64,000 bases of DNA, taken from contig NZ_JAABNS010000001.1 in the NCBI RefSeq assembly GCF_009928425.1, positions 1-64,000 on the forward strand, given 5' to 3'. Below the pieces are notes generated by a model. It worked only from the letters and a program-made list of their open reading frames with translations, ran no database searches and was not told where the DNA came from. Both the position numbers and the translations under genes were made by a program. The stretch is from Pseudarthrobacter sp. ATCC 49987 (GTDB lineage Bacteria > Actinomycetota > Actinomycetes > Actinomycetales > Micrococcaceae). Shown piece by piece: positions 1-8,686 of this stretch (position 1 is the first letter of the stretch; each line of letters begins with the position of its first letter).

Positions 1-1
1 G

Positions 2-472
2 AACTCCTTCCGGGACGTCGCGGCAATGCTGCGCGCGATGCGCTCGGACGTTGCCTGGATCGCCACGGGCATCGCGGCCGGTGCATTCGAGGCGGCACTG
101 CGCTACGTCACGGAACGCCGGCAGTTCGGCCGCACGCTCGGATCCTTCCAGCTGGTCCAGGAAAAACTGGCCCGGATGCTCGGAAACGTCACCTCGGCGC
201 TGTCCCTCGTGGTGCGGCTCACCGAACAGCAATCCAAAGGCATCTACCGGGACCAGGACTCCGCCCTGGCCAAAATGCAGACATCCCTGCTGATGCGCGA
301 AACCGTGGCCCTGGCCCGCGAAGTGGTCGGCGGCAACGGCATCACCCTCGAAACCGACGTCGCACGCTTCCACGCCGACGCCGAGGCCGTCTACTCCTAC
401 GAAGGCACCCACGAAATCAACGCCCTCATCGTCGGCCGGGCCCTGACCGGCGAAAGCGCCTTCACCCGCTGA
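2..472 (+). CDS. Acyl-CoA dehydrogenase, C-terminal fragment (cut by window start)
   Basis: Only the C-terminal helical domain of an acyl-CoA dehydrogenase is present; the reading frame is open to base 2, so the gene begins before the window. The flavoenzyme oxidises an acyl-CoA to its 2-enoyl-CoA. Visible family marks are ERRQFGRTLGSFQLVQEKLA (the FAD/dimer helix), VGGNGI, and YSYEGTHEIN near the end. An Glu in the EGT segment matches the catalytic base position of the glutaryl-CoA dehydrogenase group, so a dicarboxylyl or aromatic-acid derived CoA ester is possible. It is followed after 88 bases by a MaoC hydratase on the same strand, the expected next beta-oxidation step. The family call is firm; the substrate is not. 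Confidence 0.9.
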   Translation, partial: NSFRDVAAMLRAMRSDVAWIATGIAAGAFEAALRYVTERRQFGRTLGSFQLVQEKLARMLGNVTSALSLVVRLTEQQSKGIYRDQDSALAKMQTSLLMRETVALAREVVGGNGITLETDVARFHADAEAVYSYEGTHEINALIVGRALTGESAFTR

Positions 473-560
473 CCCCGGCACCCACCAAAACCCGCACACC
501 CCCGCTCCGGCACCGCCGTCGGACAGTTCCCTACCCCATCCAGCCCTCCAGGAGGACACC

Positions 561-1016
561 ATGCCCAATCTCGTCGTCGATTTCGACAAACTGCTCACTC
601 TCGCCGGCACCGATCTCGGGGTCAGCGAGTACCGCGAAATCACCCAGGAACAGATCAACAAGTTCGCCGACGCCACCGGTGACGACCAGTGGATCCACGT
701 TGACCCGGAACGCGCCAAGGACGGCCCGTTCGGCGCCCCAATCGCCCACGGCTTTTTCACCCTCTCGCTCATCATCCCTTTCTGGGGCGAGCTGTTCGAC
801 GTCGACGGCGTCACCGCGAAGGTCAACTACGGACTGGACAAGGTCCGCTTCACGTCCCCGGTCAAGGTGGGCGCGCGGATCCGGATGCGGGCCACCATCA
901 GCGAAGTGACCGAGGTCAAGGGCGGCGCCCAGATCAAGGTCGCCAACACCATCGAGATCGAAGGCCAGGAGCGCCCCGCAGTCGTCGCGGAATTCCTCGC
1001 CCGCTTCTACAAGTAA
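561..1016 (+). CDS. MaoC-family enoyl-CoA hydratase/dehydratase
   Basis: A 151-residue single hot-dog-fold hydratase of the MaoC/NodN type, predicted to hydrate a 2-enoyl-CoA made by the upstream acyl-CoA dehydrogenase. The hydratase signature is visible as ATGDDQWIHVDPERA followed by FGAPIAHGFFTLSL; the Asp and His of the first segment are the catalytic pair of this family. The start is fixed by a strong CAGGAGGAC ribosome binding site eight bases upstream of the ATG. It lies between the dehydrogenase and an MHS transporter on the same strand, with a 41-base gap to the latter, so it is probably in the same transcript. Cytoplasmic. Substrate unknown. Confidence 0.9.
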   Translation: MPNLVVDFDKLLTLAGTDLGVSEYREITQEQINKFADATGDDQWIHVDPERAKDGPFGAPIAHGFFTLSLIIPFWGELFDVDGVTAKVNYGLDKVRFTSPVKVGARIRMRATISEVTEVKGGAQIKVANTIEIEGQERPAVVAEFLARFYK

Positions 1017-1057
1017 AAACCCCTCCAGGAACCCTCCCTCTGTTCAAAGGAACAACC

Positions 1058-2425
1058 ATGTCAGGACTCACTCAGCTTCAAGCGATGGGCACCGCCGAGC
1101 GACGCAAGGAAGCACGCACGGTCATTGCCTCCAGCTACCTGGGCAGCACCATCGAGTACTACGACTTCCTCCTCTACGCCACGGCCGCAGCGGTTGTCTT
1201 CCCGAAGGTCTTCTTCAGCGGCATGGACGACTGGGTTGGCGTTGTGGCCGCCTACGGCACGTTTGCCGCGGGCTACGTGGCCCGCCCGGTTGGCGGAATC
1301 ATCTTCGGCCACTTCGGCGACAGGATGGGCCGCAAGGGCATGCTGATCATCTCCATGCTGGTCATGGGCCTGGCTTCCACCCTGATCGGGCTGGTACCAG
1401 GTGCCTCCGTGGCCGGACCCTGGGGTGCGGTGCTCCTGGTGATTCTTCGCGTCTTCCAGGGCATCGCCGTCGGCGGGGAATGGGGCGGGGCCGCCCTGAT
1501 GGCGCTGGAGCACTCCGAATCGGGCAAGCGCGGGTTTGCCGCCTCGTTCGTCAACGCCGGGGCGCCCACCGGTGCCGTCCTGGGCACCCTGATCATGGGC
1601 GCGTTCTCGGCGCTGCCGAACGACCAGTTCCTCGCCTGGGGCTGGCGGGTGCCGTTCCTGCTCTCCTTCGTGCTGCTGGGCGTGGGCATGTTCGTCCGGC
1701 TCAAGGTTTCCGAAAGCCCTATCTTCAAGGCCGCACTGGAACAGGAAAAGGCCGAAAAGGCACAGGCTGACCAGGAAGCCATCCGCCAGGGCCTCACTGC
1801 CAAGCGGGATATTCCGCTGCTGCTGGTACTGCGGCGCCCCAAGACCCTGATCTTCACCATGCTGGCCGGCGCCGCCGGCTTCGCCCTCCAGGTGGTCCTG
1901 GCGACGTTCTCGGTGACCTACGCCGTCTCCAAGGGCGCGGACCGCCAGGGCGTGCTGTACGCCTTTGCTGCCGCCTCGCTGATCTCCATCGTGTTCGTGA
2001 TCATGGGCGGCCGGCTTTCGGACAAGGTGGGCAGGCGGCCGGTGATGATCGGCGGCCTGGTTCTCTTCATCATTTACCTGGTGCCGATGTTCCAGCTGCT
2101 CTCCTCCAACAACATCATGCTGATCTTCGTGGCGTTCGCCATCGGCCTGATGATCCATTCCACGCTGTTCGGTCCTTTGGCGGCCTTCGTGTCCGAGCAG
2201 TTCGGCACCACCTCCCGCTACACCGGCGCGTCCCTGGGCTACCAGCTGGCAACCCTGCTCGGTGCCGGGTTCACTCCGGGCATCGTGGCCCAGATCTTCA
2301 AGGACTCAGGCCAGGACACGGCATCGGTGGTCTGGTACCTGGCGGCCATGTCGGTGGTCTCCATCGTCTTCATCCTGCTGACCCGGGAACCGAAGAACAA
2401 CGACCTCCGCACCGTCCAGGCCTGA
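1058..2425 (+). CDS. MFS transporter of the metabolite:H+ symporter (MHS) family
   Basis: A 455-residue, twelve-helix transporter. The N-terminal segment SYLGSTIEYYDFLLYATAAA and the loop GDRMGRKGML (MFS motif A) place it in the MHS family of proton symporters for organic acids such as shikimate, alpha-ketoglutarate, proline/betaine or aromatic acids. A charged central loop (around residues 225-260) separates the two six-helix halves, and a second motif-A copy, GGRLSDKVGRRP, starts the second half. The ATG follows AAAGGAACAACC. Position between a MaoC hydratase and an acyl-CoA ligase suggests that it imports the acid which the ligase then activates; that link is inferred from gene order only. 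Confidence 0.92.
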   Translation: MSGLTQLQAMGTAERRKEARTVIASSYLGSTIEYYDFLLYATAAAVVFPKVFFSGMDDWVGVVAAYGTFAAGYVARPVGGIIFGHFGDRMGRKGMLIISMLVMGLASTLIGLVPGASVAGPWGAVLLVILRVFQGIAVGGEWGGAALMALEHSESGKRGFAASFVNAGAPTGAVLGTLIMGAFSALPNDQFLAWGWRVPFLLSFVLLGVGMFVRLKVSESPIFKAALEQEKAEKAQADQEAIRQGLTAKRDIPLLLVLRRPKTLIFTMLAGAAGFALQVVLATFSVTYAVSKGADRQGVLYAFAAASLISIVFVIMGGRLSDKVGRRPVMIGGLVLFIIYLVPMFQLLSSNNIMLIFVAFAIGLMIHSTLFGPLAAFVSEQFGTTSRYTGASLGYQLATLLGAGFTPGIVAQIFKDSGQDTASVVWYLAAMSVVSIVFILLTREPKNNDLRTVQA

Positions 2426-2478
2426 CCCTTCATCGGGTCCCGTCACGCGGGCTAACCTCACAGTAGAAAGGATTCGCC

Positions 2479-4065
2479 GTGGAAAATTTTGGCATCGGCT
2501 CGTGGCTGCAACGTCGCCGCCCGAAGTCCGGCAGCAAAACCGCCCTGATCAGCGGAGGCCGGGAACTCAGTTATGAACAGTTCGCGGACCGGACCGTCCG
2601 GCTCGCCAACGCCCTGAGGGACCGCGGCGTGGCCAAGGGGGACAGGGTTGCCTATCTGGGCGAGAACCACCCGTCCTTCCTGGAGACCCTCTTTGCGTGC
2701 GGAACCCTCGGCGCCATCTTCGTCCCGCTCAACACGCGGCTGGCGCCCCCGGAAATCCAGTTCCAGCTGCAGGACTGCGGCGCCGGGACCCTGGTCCATG
2801 CCGGCAGCCTCGGCGACCTGGCAGCCCGCGGGTCGGCCGGCACGGCAGTGGCGAGACTCGTCGTCGTCGCCGATTCCCTTGACGGTTCCTCGGCCAGTGC
2901 GGCAGGCGGCGGCGTGCAGGCTGCCCGCGGGGCGGACGCAGCGGCGGTGGAGGACTTTGAGGACCTGGTGGCCTCCGGTTCGGACCAGCCGGTCGACGAA
3001 CCGGTCACGCTGGACGACGGTGCCATGATCCTCTACACCTCCGGTACCACGGGCCGGCCAAAGGGCGCCCTGCTGACCCACGGCAACGTCACATGGAACT
3101 GCATCAACGTGATCGTTGATTTCGACTTCTCCTCGCAGGACGTGGCGCTGATGATTTCGCCGATGTTCCACGTCGCGTCCCTCGATATGGGCGTACTCCC
3201 GACGCTGCTCAAAGGCGGAACGGTCATCCTCGAATCCAGGTTTGACCCCAGCCGGGTCCTGGCCCTCATCGAGCAGTACAGCGTCACCACTATGAGCGGC
3301 GTCCCCACCACCTATCAGCTCATCTGCGAACATCCCGCGTGGGCCTCGACGGACCTTAGCTCGCTGAACAAGCTCACCTGCGGGGGGTCCGCGATCCCGA
3401 TGCGGGTGCTCGACGCCTATGAGTCCCGGGGCCTGCAGATCGGCACCGGCTACGGCATGACCGAAACCGCGCCTGCAGCCACGGTCCTCCCCGCGGCGCG
3501 GTCCCGCGACAAGGCCGGTTCCGCCGGGCTTCCGCACTTCTTCACCGACGTCCGCATAGCCGACCCAATAGCCGGCACCGCGGAGCCCGGAACTGGGGGA
3601 GAGATCCAGATCAAGGGCCCAAACGTGATCCCCGAGTACTGGAACCGGACTGACGCCACCGCCGAGTCATACGCGGAGGGCGGCTGGTTCAAGTCAGGTG
3701 ATATGGGCTACAAGGATGACGACGGGTTCGTCTTCGTCTCGGACCGGATCAAGGACATGATCATCTCCGGCGGCGAGAACATTTATCCCGCCGAAGTGGA
3801 GCAGGCCATCACGGAACTCGAGGCGGTGGGAAGCGTGGCCGTCATCGGCGTGCCGGATGAGAAATGGGGTGAAGTGCCCCGGGCCGTCGTTCTTCTGCGC
3901 GAGGGTGCCCAACTCACGGAAGAGCAGCTCAGGCGGTACTTGGATGGACGCCTGGCACGCTACAAAATCCCCAAGTCCGTGGTGTTTGTCGATGAGATGC
4001 CCCGGACCGCCAGCGGCAAGATCAGGAAGGCCGACCTGCGGAAGCTGAGCGCCATCCAGCCATAA
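2479..4065 (+). CDS. AMP-forming acyl-CoA synthetase (ligase)
   Basis: A 528-residue member of the ANL adenylating superfamily that would convert a carboxylic acid, ATP and CoA to an acyl-CoA. The P-loop ILYTSGTTGRPKGALLTHGN is intact, as are the GYGMTETAP motif, the hinge region GDMGYKDDDGFVFVSDR, and the C-terminal catalytic lysine in RTASGKIRK. Starts with GTG behind GTAGAAAGGATTCGCC. A low-complexity Ala/Gly/Ser/Asp insert lies near residues 135-160 before the P-loop, unlike the rest of the protein. It ends the plus-strand cluster begun by the acyl-CoA dehydrogenase and converges on a LysE gene 20 bases away. Probably long-chain or aromatic/isoprenoid acid specific; substrate not readable from sequence. 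Confidence 0.92.
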   Translation: MENFGIGSWLQRRRPKSGSKTALISGGRELSYEQFADRTVRLANALRDRGVAKGDRVAYLGENHPSFLETLFACGTLGAIFVPLNTRLAPPEIQFQLQDCGAGTLVHAGSLGDLAARGSAGTAVARLVVVADSLDGSSASAAGGGVQAARGADAAAVEDFEDLVASGSDQPVDEPVTLDDGAMILYTSGTTGRPKGALLTHGNVTWNCINVIVDFDFSSQDVALMISPMFHVASLDMGVLPTLLKGGTVILESRFDPSRVLALIEQYSVTTMSGVPTTYQLICEHPAWASTDLSSLNKLTCGGSAIPMRVLDAYESRGLQIGTGYGMTETAPAATVLPAARSRDKAGSAGLPHFFTDVRIADPIAGTAEPGTGGEIQIKGPNVIPEYWNRTDATAESYAEGGWFKSGDMGYKDDDGFVFVSDRIKDMIISGGENIYPAEVEQAITELEAVGSVAVIGVPDEKWGEVPRAVVLLREGAQLTEEQLRRYLDGRLARYKIPKSVVFVDEMPRTASGKIRKADLRKLSAIQP

Positions 4066-4085
4066 CTGGCCGTGGCCTGCGCCCG

Positions 4086-4709
4086 TCAGTGAATGAGGGC
4101 CAGCATGACGCCGACGGCCATGAACAGCACGCCGAACGTCCGGTTGAGGGTGCGCTGGCCGCGGGCATCGTGGGTAAAGCGCTGGAAGGTCTTGGCCGCG
4201 GCGGCGAAGAAGAACCACATCACTAGGACGTCGATCACGATCACGGTGGCTGACAGGGTCAGGTACTGCGGCAGGAGCGGGTTCTCCGGGCGGATGAACT
4301 GAGGCATAAAGGCGAGGAAGAACACGATCGCCTTGGGGTTCAGCAGGTTGACCCACAGGCCGCGGCGGAACATGGAAAATGCCGGCTCGTTCCGCAGCGC
4401 GGCGGCCTTTTCCTGGTCCAGATCGGGTTTGTGCCGGAACTGCTGGATGCCCAGATAGACGAGGTAGGCGGCGCCCGCGTAGCGGATCACGTTGAAGGCG
4501 ACCGGAGAGCTGGCCACCAGCACCCCGACGCCGAGGGCCACGATCACGATGTGCACCACCAGCGCGGCCTGCTGCCCAAGGATCCCCCAGATGGAACGCC
4601 GGAAGCCGGAGTTCAGGGAATTGCTCATGGTGTTGATGGCGCCCGCACCGGGCGTAAAGCTGATCAGGACACCGGCGCCCGCCAGGGCCAGCCAAAGGGA
4701 GGGTTGCAC
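4086..4709 (-). CDS. LysE/RhtB-family amino-acid exporter
   Basis: A 207-residue inner-membrane protein with about six hydrophobic helices. The N-terminal segment FTPGAGAINTMSNSLNSGFR and the internal NLLNPKAIVFFLAFMPQF match the LysE/RhtB translocators that export amino acids or homoserine lactone-type compounds. The chosen start is a GTG with only a weak ribosome binding site, so the N-terminus may be a few residues off. Stands alone on the minus strand, converging with the acyl-CoA ligase; no adjacent LysG-like regulator is seen. The exported substrate cannot be told. Confidence 0.9.
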   Translation of the reverse strand: MQPSLWLALAGAGVLISFTPGAGAINTMSNSLNSGFRRSIWGILGQQAALVVHIVIVALGVGVLVASSPVAFNVIRYAGAAYLVYLGIQQFRHKPDLDQEKAAALRNEPAFSMFRRGLWVNLLNPKAIVFFLAFMPQFIRPENPLLPQYLTLSATVIVIDVLVMWFFFAAAAKTFQRFTHDARGQRTLNRTFGVLFMAVGVMLALIH

Positions 4710-4787
4710 TGATTCAGTTTACGGCCGCGGACGGGCCCAGCCGGCCGCCGCTTCACAACACCGTCACACGCCGGCCATTCGCCAGAA

Positions 4788-4819
4788 ATGGCCGCTCTGG
4801 CCGTCCCCATAGCGGCCAT
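4788..4819. repeat. Intergenic inverted repeat (9-bp arms) between lysE-like and PKD lipoprotein genes
   Basis: ATGGCCGCT (4788-4796) is repeated inverted as AGCGGCCAT (4811-4819) around a 14-base loop; weaker outer pairing CGCCA/TGGCG at about 4780 and 4830 extends it. It sits in a 246-base gap with no other convincing gene. It could be a dispersed intergenic hairpin, a terminator remnant, or an operator for the divergent pair. Confidence 0.4.
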
Positions 4820-4955
4820 CTCCGGCAAATGGCGGGCGTGGCCCCCGTATTCATATCCGCCAGCGAACCGGCGAGTGGGAGACAGCCCGGCTGTGGGACG
4901 CTACGATGCACTCAACCGTGCGGCATCAGTGCGTGCAGCCAGACTTGGGGAGTCT

Positions 4956-5708
4956 ATGGACCGGATTGTCGGAACGATGCTTGCGGGAGCTGTCGTCCTG
5001 GCCACCTCGTCCTGCGCGTTGCCAGGGGCCGGACCGCCGCCAGTATCCGCCACCCAGGCCACAGCCGCAGCGGCCGCCACGCCCCGGACTGCCGGCACCC
5101 TATTTGCGGCGAATCCCGGGAGCACCGCGGGCCCGGCGGCCGTGCCGCTGCCCGAGGCGCGGTTCGCCAATCCCGACTACTACGCCATGCCCGGACAAAC
5201 GATCACCTTCGACGTCTCGGCGTCGCTGCCCCGCGGCGTCAGCATCGCTCAGTACGAATGGGACTTCGACGGCGACGGTGCCATCGATCAGGTGGGGCCG
5301 CTCCCCGTGGCTCCCCACAGGTACGCCGCCGCGTTCGAGGGTAAGGCGACGGTGCGGATTACCCATGCCACGGGAGGCTTGTCGACGGCATCGACCGGGG
5401 TCCACATCGGCCGGGGGCCGCGGGACGGACTCCCCGCCGCGCCCATCAACGTGAGCGTGGTGGTGACCGCCCACTCGGGCGGCATCAGCACCGTCCAAAT
5501 ATCGTGGGAGCCGGGCGGGCCGGAGCCCTACCGCTGGGGTCTGACCGTTGACGGTTTTCCGGCCGGGATTGTGGAGGGCCACACACGCACCGCGACCATG
5601 ACGGACGTCCACCGGCTCAAGGACGTGAAGATCGGCGTCGTCGGGTTCACTGAGAACCAAGGCATGGGGGCCTCCGCCGGCGTGACGCTTCCCGCGCTGC
5701 CGGATTAG
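4956..5708 (+). CDS. Secreted PKD-domain protein, probable lipoprotein
   Basis: About 250 residues. The start chosen is the ATG at 4956, seven bases after a GGGGAG ribosome binding site; an upstream in-frame ATG at 4788 would add a non-signal-like tail. The N-terminus MDRIVGTMLAGAVVLATSSC looks like a lipoprotein signal ending in a Cys at residue 20, although the lipobox (TSSC) is not canonical. An Ala/Pro/Thr-rich linker follows, then a PKD fold recognised by YEWDFDGDGAID, and a fibronectin-like C-terminal half. PKD domains usually mediate extracellular protein or sugar contacts. Function unknown; it stands alone between minus-strand genes. Confidence 0.75.
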   Translation: MDRIVGTMLAGAVVLATSSCALPGAGPPPVSATQATAAAAATPRTAGTLFAANPGSTAGPAAVPLPEARFANPDYYAMPGQTITFDVSASLPRGVSIAQYEWDFDGDGAIDQVGPLPVAPHRYAAAFEGKATVRITHATGGLSTASTGVHIGRGPRDGLPAAPINVSVVVTAHSGGISTVQISWEPGGPEPYRWGLTVDGFPAGIVEGHTRTATMTDVHRLKDVKIGVVGFTENQGMGASAGVTLPALPD

Positions 5709-5729
5709 GCGGCTCCGGCGCCAACCGCC

Positions 5730-6545
5730 TCACGCCCGGGCGATCACCTCGCCGTTGGGGATCAGGAACCAGCCGTCGTCCGTGGAACCCCAGCGGTGCC
5801 AGCCGGCCGAAATCCGGGCAAGGTCGGCGGCGTTGGCGAAGCCGTATTCGAGAGCCTGGTCCGCAAAGGCCGAGTGCAGCACGCGTTCGCCCCACACCCG
5901 GGCCTGCCAGCGGCGCTGCTGGCCGGTCGCGTAGAGCCAGTTGCTGCTGGAGGGTGCGACGTCGGTGAACCCGGCGGACTGGGCCCAGGAAACCAGGCGT
6001 CGGCCGGCGTCGGGCTCGGCGCCGTTCCGGCGTGCGATCCGCTGGTAGAGCTCCATCCATTCATCCAGCTCGGGGACGGCCGGGTACCAACTCATGCCGT
6101 GGAAATCTGCGTCGCGCACCGCCACGATCCCGCCGGGCTTGGCGACGCGGCGCATTTCCCGCAGGGCCGCAACAGGGTCCGTGAGATGCTGCAGGAGCTG
6201 GTGGGCGTGCACGACGTCGAATGTCTCGTCCTCGAAGTCGAGGTCGTAGATGTTGCCGGCGACGAACTCGACGTTCTGCACGCCCCGCTCGGCCGCGAGG
6301 GCGGCCGCCTGGCCGATCACCTCGGGCGAGCGGTCCAGCCCGGTGACCTTCCCGGGGGAGACGAGCCCGGCGAAATCGCACGTGATGCTGCCCGGCCCGC
6401 AGCCGACGTCGAGCACCGAAACCCCCGGGGTCAGGTGCGGGATCACAAACGCCGCGGAGTTCTCCGCCGTCCGGGAGGCGTGGGCGCGGACCACAGACTC
6501 GTGGTGGCCGTGGCTGTACACATCTTCAGGCTGCTGCGCACTCAT
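5730..6545 (-). CDS. Class I SAM-dependent methyltransferase
   Basis: A 271-residue cytosolic methyltransferase. Motif I of the Rossmann SAM-binding fold is clear (VLDVGCGPGSITCDFA, about residues 44-59), followed by the acidic motif GLDRSPEV, the NIYDLDFEDETFDVVHAHQ segment, and LLQHLTDP. The order resembles the UbiE/BioC-like Methyltransf_11 group. The acceptor substrate cannot be inferred; the neighbours (PKD lipoprotein, APC permease) are unrelated. No strong ribosome binding site precedes the ATG at 6545. Confidence 0.88.
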   Translation of the reverse strand: MSAQQPEDVYSHGHHESVVRAHASRTAENSAAFVIPHLTPGVSVLDVGCGPGSITCDFAGLVSPGKVTGLDRSPEVIGQAAALAAERGVQNVEFVAGNIYDLDFEDETFDVVHAHQLLQHLTDPVAALREMRRVAKPGGIVAVRDADFHGMSWYPAVPELDEWMELYQRIARRNGAEPDAGRRLVSWAQSAGFTDVAPSSSNWLYATGQQRRWQARVWGERVLHSAFADQALEYGFANAADLARISAGWHRWGSTDDGWFLIPNGEVIARA

Positions 6546-6665
6546 AATGAAACGCTACCGCCCCGCACCGGCAAATCCGCGAAAGCGGGGGTAACGGCCG
6601 GGAAGACGGCAGGATTTCGCGCGCGGCCGTCCGTTTTGCCGCTTCCGGCCGGGGCGGTTCCGCGG

Positions 6666-8015
6666 GTGATTAGAGGAGTGAACACCAACAGCAGCAAGCA
6701 GTCAGGGCTCGGCCTGTTCCGGGCCACCGGCATCTACGTCGGGGCGATCCTGGGCTCGGGCATCCTGGTCCTCCCGGCCATCGCTGCCAAGGAGGCAGGG
6801 CCAGCGTCGCTCCTGGCCTGGACCCTGCTGCTGGTGTTCTGCACCCCCGTGTCCTTCAGTTTCGCTGAGATGAGCCGCCAGCAGCCCGACGCAGGCGGAA
6901 TCGCCCACTTTGTCACGCGCGCCTACGGACGCCGTGCCGCGGTCGTGGCCGGCTACCTCTTCTACTTCGCCATTCCCTTCGGTGCCCCGGCGACAGCCGT
7001 GATCGGCGGCAACTACATCGCCCACGCGCTGGGCGGCGGGCGCGGGACGGCGTTGGTGGCCGCCGCACTGCTGCTGGCCGCCGCTTTCGCGAGCAACGCC
7101 GTCGGGATCCGGATGTCCAGCGGCATCCAGCTGGTACTGATGGTATTGCTCGTCGGACTGCTGGCACTGGCCGTCGCCCTGGCTGCACCGTTTGGACGGG
7201 CGGGGAACTTCGAGCCGTTCGCGCCGCACGGCTACTGGGCCGTGGGCGGCGCGGCCAGCCTGCTCTTTTTCTGCTTCGCCGGCTGGGAGGCGGTCACGCA
7301 TATCGCCGGGGAGTTCCGCCACCCGGAACGTGACCTCAAACGGGCCACCTGGCTCACCCTGATTGTGGTCGGTGTGGTCTACCTCGGCGTCGTCTCGGCG
7401 TCGGTCGCTGTGCTGGGCCCCGCACTTCCGGGCAGCGAGGTGCCGATCGCGGAGCTGCTCGAAAAGGGACTGGGCGGATTCGCTGCGCCGCTGACCGCCG
7501 CCGCCGCGGTGCTGACCTTCGGTCCGGTCAACACCTTTGTCGCCGGCGCCAGCAGGCTGGGGGCGAGCCTGGCGTCCGACGGCGTTTTGCCGCGGGCCCT
7601 CGCGCGGGGCGCCGGTCCGGGGGAGGTGCCCACGGCCAGCCTGGGATTGCTGGGCGTGATGACGTTGCTGTCCTTCGGGGCGGCGGCAGCCGGGCTGGTC
7701 GACTTGCAGCTCCAGATCGGGGCGGCGTCGGCCTGTTTCACCGCAGTGACGGCGTTTGGCCTGCTCGCCGGGATCCGTTTGCTGCCCACCCGGACGCCGG
7801 CCTGGCTCGGAGTCATAGTGGCTGCTGCTGTGATGCTGGCCGTGCTGCTCTTCAGCGGATGGGCACTCGTGGTCCCGCTCGGGCTGGCCGTGGCCGCCAT
7901 CTTGGCTGGCCGGCCGGGCGCACGGGTATGGCAGTTGGGACGCGCGAAAACGCCAACTAGTGCCGGTCGGCGGGAGCCGGTGCCGGCTGCTGCGCGGCCT
8001 CCTGCCCGGCCCTGA
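6666..8015 (+). CDS. APC-superfamily amino-acid permease
   Basis: About 449 residues with roughly twelve membrane helices. The opening FRATGIYVGAILGSGILVLP has the GxG(I/V)xxGSGI-type substrate-binding signature of APC transporters, and FCFAGWEAVTHIAGEFRHPERD is the helix VI/loop region of the YjeH-like efflux subgroup. Two GTG codons, 6666 and 6678, are possible starts; the GAGGA just before 6678 is too close to act for it, so 6666 is listed with modest certainty. The 3' end overlaps the convergent MarR gene by 59 bases. By family it could be an amino-acid exporter or importer. Confidence 0.87.
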   Translation: MIRGVNTNSSKQSGLGLFRATGIYVGAILGSGILVLPAIAAKEAGPASLLAWTLLLVFCTPVSFSFAEMSRQQPDAGGIAHFVTRAYGRRAAVVAGYLFYFAIPFGAPATAVIGGNYIAHALGGGRGTALVAAALLLAAAFASNAVGIRMSSGIQLVLMVLLVGLLALAVALAAPFGRAGNFEPFAPHGYWAVGGAASLLFFCFAGWEAVTHIAGEFRHPERDLKRATWLTLIVVGVVYLGVVSASVAVLGPALPGSEVPIAELLEKGLGGFAAPLTAAAAVLTFGPVNTFVAGASRLGASLASDGVLPRALARGAGPGEVPTASLGLLGVMTLLSFGAAAAGLVDLQLQIGAASACFTAVTAFGLLAGIRLLPTRTPAWLGVIVAAAVMLAVLLFSGWALVVPLGLAVAAILAGRPGARVWQLGRAKTPTSAGRREPVPAAARPPARP

Positions 8016-8484
8016 CCGTCGCCTCGATCATCGAGGACATGAACCGCGTCGCGATGTCCAGTTCCTCCGGAGTGAATTCGGCCATCGCGGCCGCCATGTG
8101 CCGGGCCAGCGGCTGGAACATGGCGCCGCCGTCGCGGTAGGCCTTGGGGGTCATGCGGAGCTGGACCTGGCGGCGGTCCGGGCCCTCCCGCTCGCGAATC
8201 ACGTGGCCGGAGCTGTGCAGCCGGTCGATCAGTGCCGTGGTGGCGGGTGAGCTCAGGTGGAGTTCCTTGCGGAGCACGCCCGGCGTGACGATCTGGTTCC
8301 TCGCGGTGTGCTGCATGATCACGGCCAGGGCATTGAGGTCCGTCCGGTGCATGTCGTTGCGGCCGCCGGCGGAATCCACGTAGCGGTTGGCCTCGAGGCT
8401 GAATTCCTGAAGCAAGCGGACCAACGGCGGCGGTCCGGAAGGCGGTCCGGAAGATTCGGGGCGTCCCGGCGGATCAACTGTCAC
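7957..8484 (-). CDS. MarR-family transcriptional regulator
   Basis: A 175-residue winged-helix repressor. LNALAVIMQHTARNQIVTPG leads into the recognition helix LSSPATTALIDRLHSSG, and the wing is REREGPDRRQVQLRMTPK, which carries the DxR motif (DRRQ) typical of MarR. The GTG at 8484 is preferred over one at 8517 because GAGAGGAAGG lies seven bases upstream. It is divergent from an MMPL exporter, and the intergenic DNA holds overlapping palindromes at 8617-8647; the likely job is repression of the exporter (and of itself), relieved by a toxic ligand. That regulatory link is inferred. Confidence 0.9.
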   Translation of the reverse strand: MTVDPPGRPESSGPPSGPPPLVRLLQEFSLEANRYVDSAGGRNDMHRTDLNALAVIMQHTARNQIVTPGVLRKELHLSSPATTALIDRLHSSGHVIREREGPDRRQVQLRMTPKAYRDGGAMFQPLARHMAAAMAEFTPEELDIATRFMSSMIEATVRAGQEAAQQPAPAPADRH

Positions 8485-8616
8485 GGCGAACCTTCCTCTC
8501 TCCTTTGCCTTGCCCACTGCTCCGCAGCAGGCGCCCTCCGGAGTTTACTTCAGCGGACCTCGGCCTCGGACCGGCCCGGCGTCGAAGTATTTCCCAAGAA
8601 TTGGACCCCACCCGTT

Positions 8617-8647
8617 TATCTCCATAGTGGAGATAGTCTACTATGGA
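8617..8647. promoter_or_regulatory. Overlapping palindromic operators between marR and MMPL genes
   Basis: Two perfect inverted repeats overlap: TATCTCCA-3-TGGAGATA (8617-8635) and TCCATAGT-11-ACTATGGA (8621-8647). A third, ATAGT-CT-ACTAT (8633-8644), lies inside. The site is 40 bases upstream of the MMPL ATG and fits the size and symmetry of MarR dimer operators. A TTGGAC hexamer at 8601 may be part of the promoter. Confidence 0.65.
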
Positions 8648-8686
8648 CTCAATTCTACTCCTCCCAGGCATGCACCAGAAGGAACC

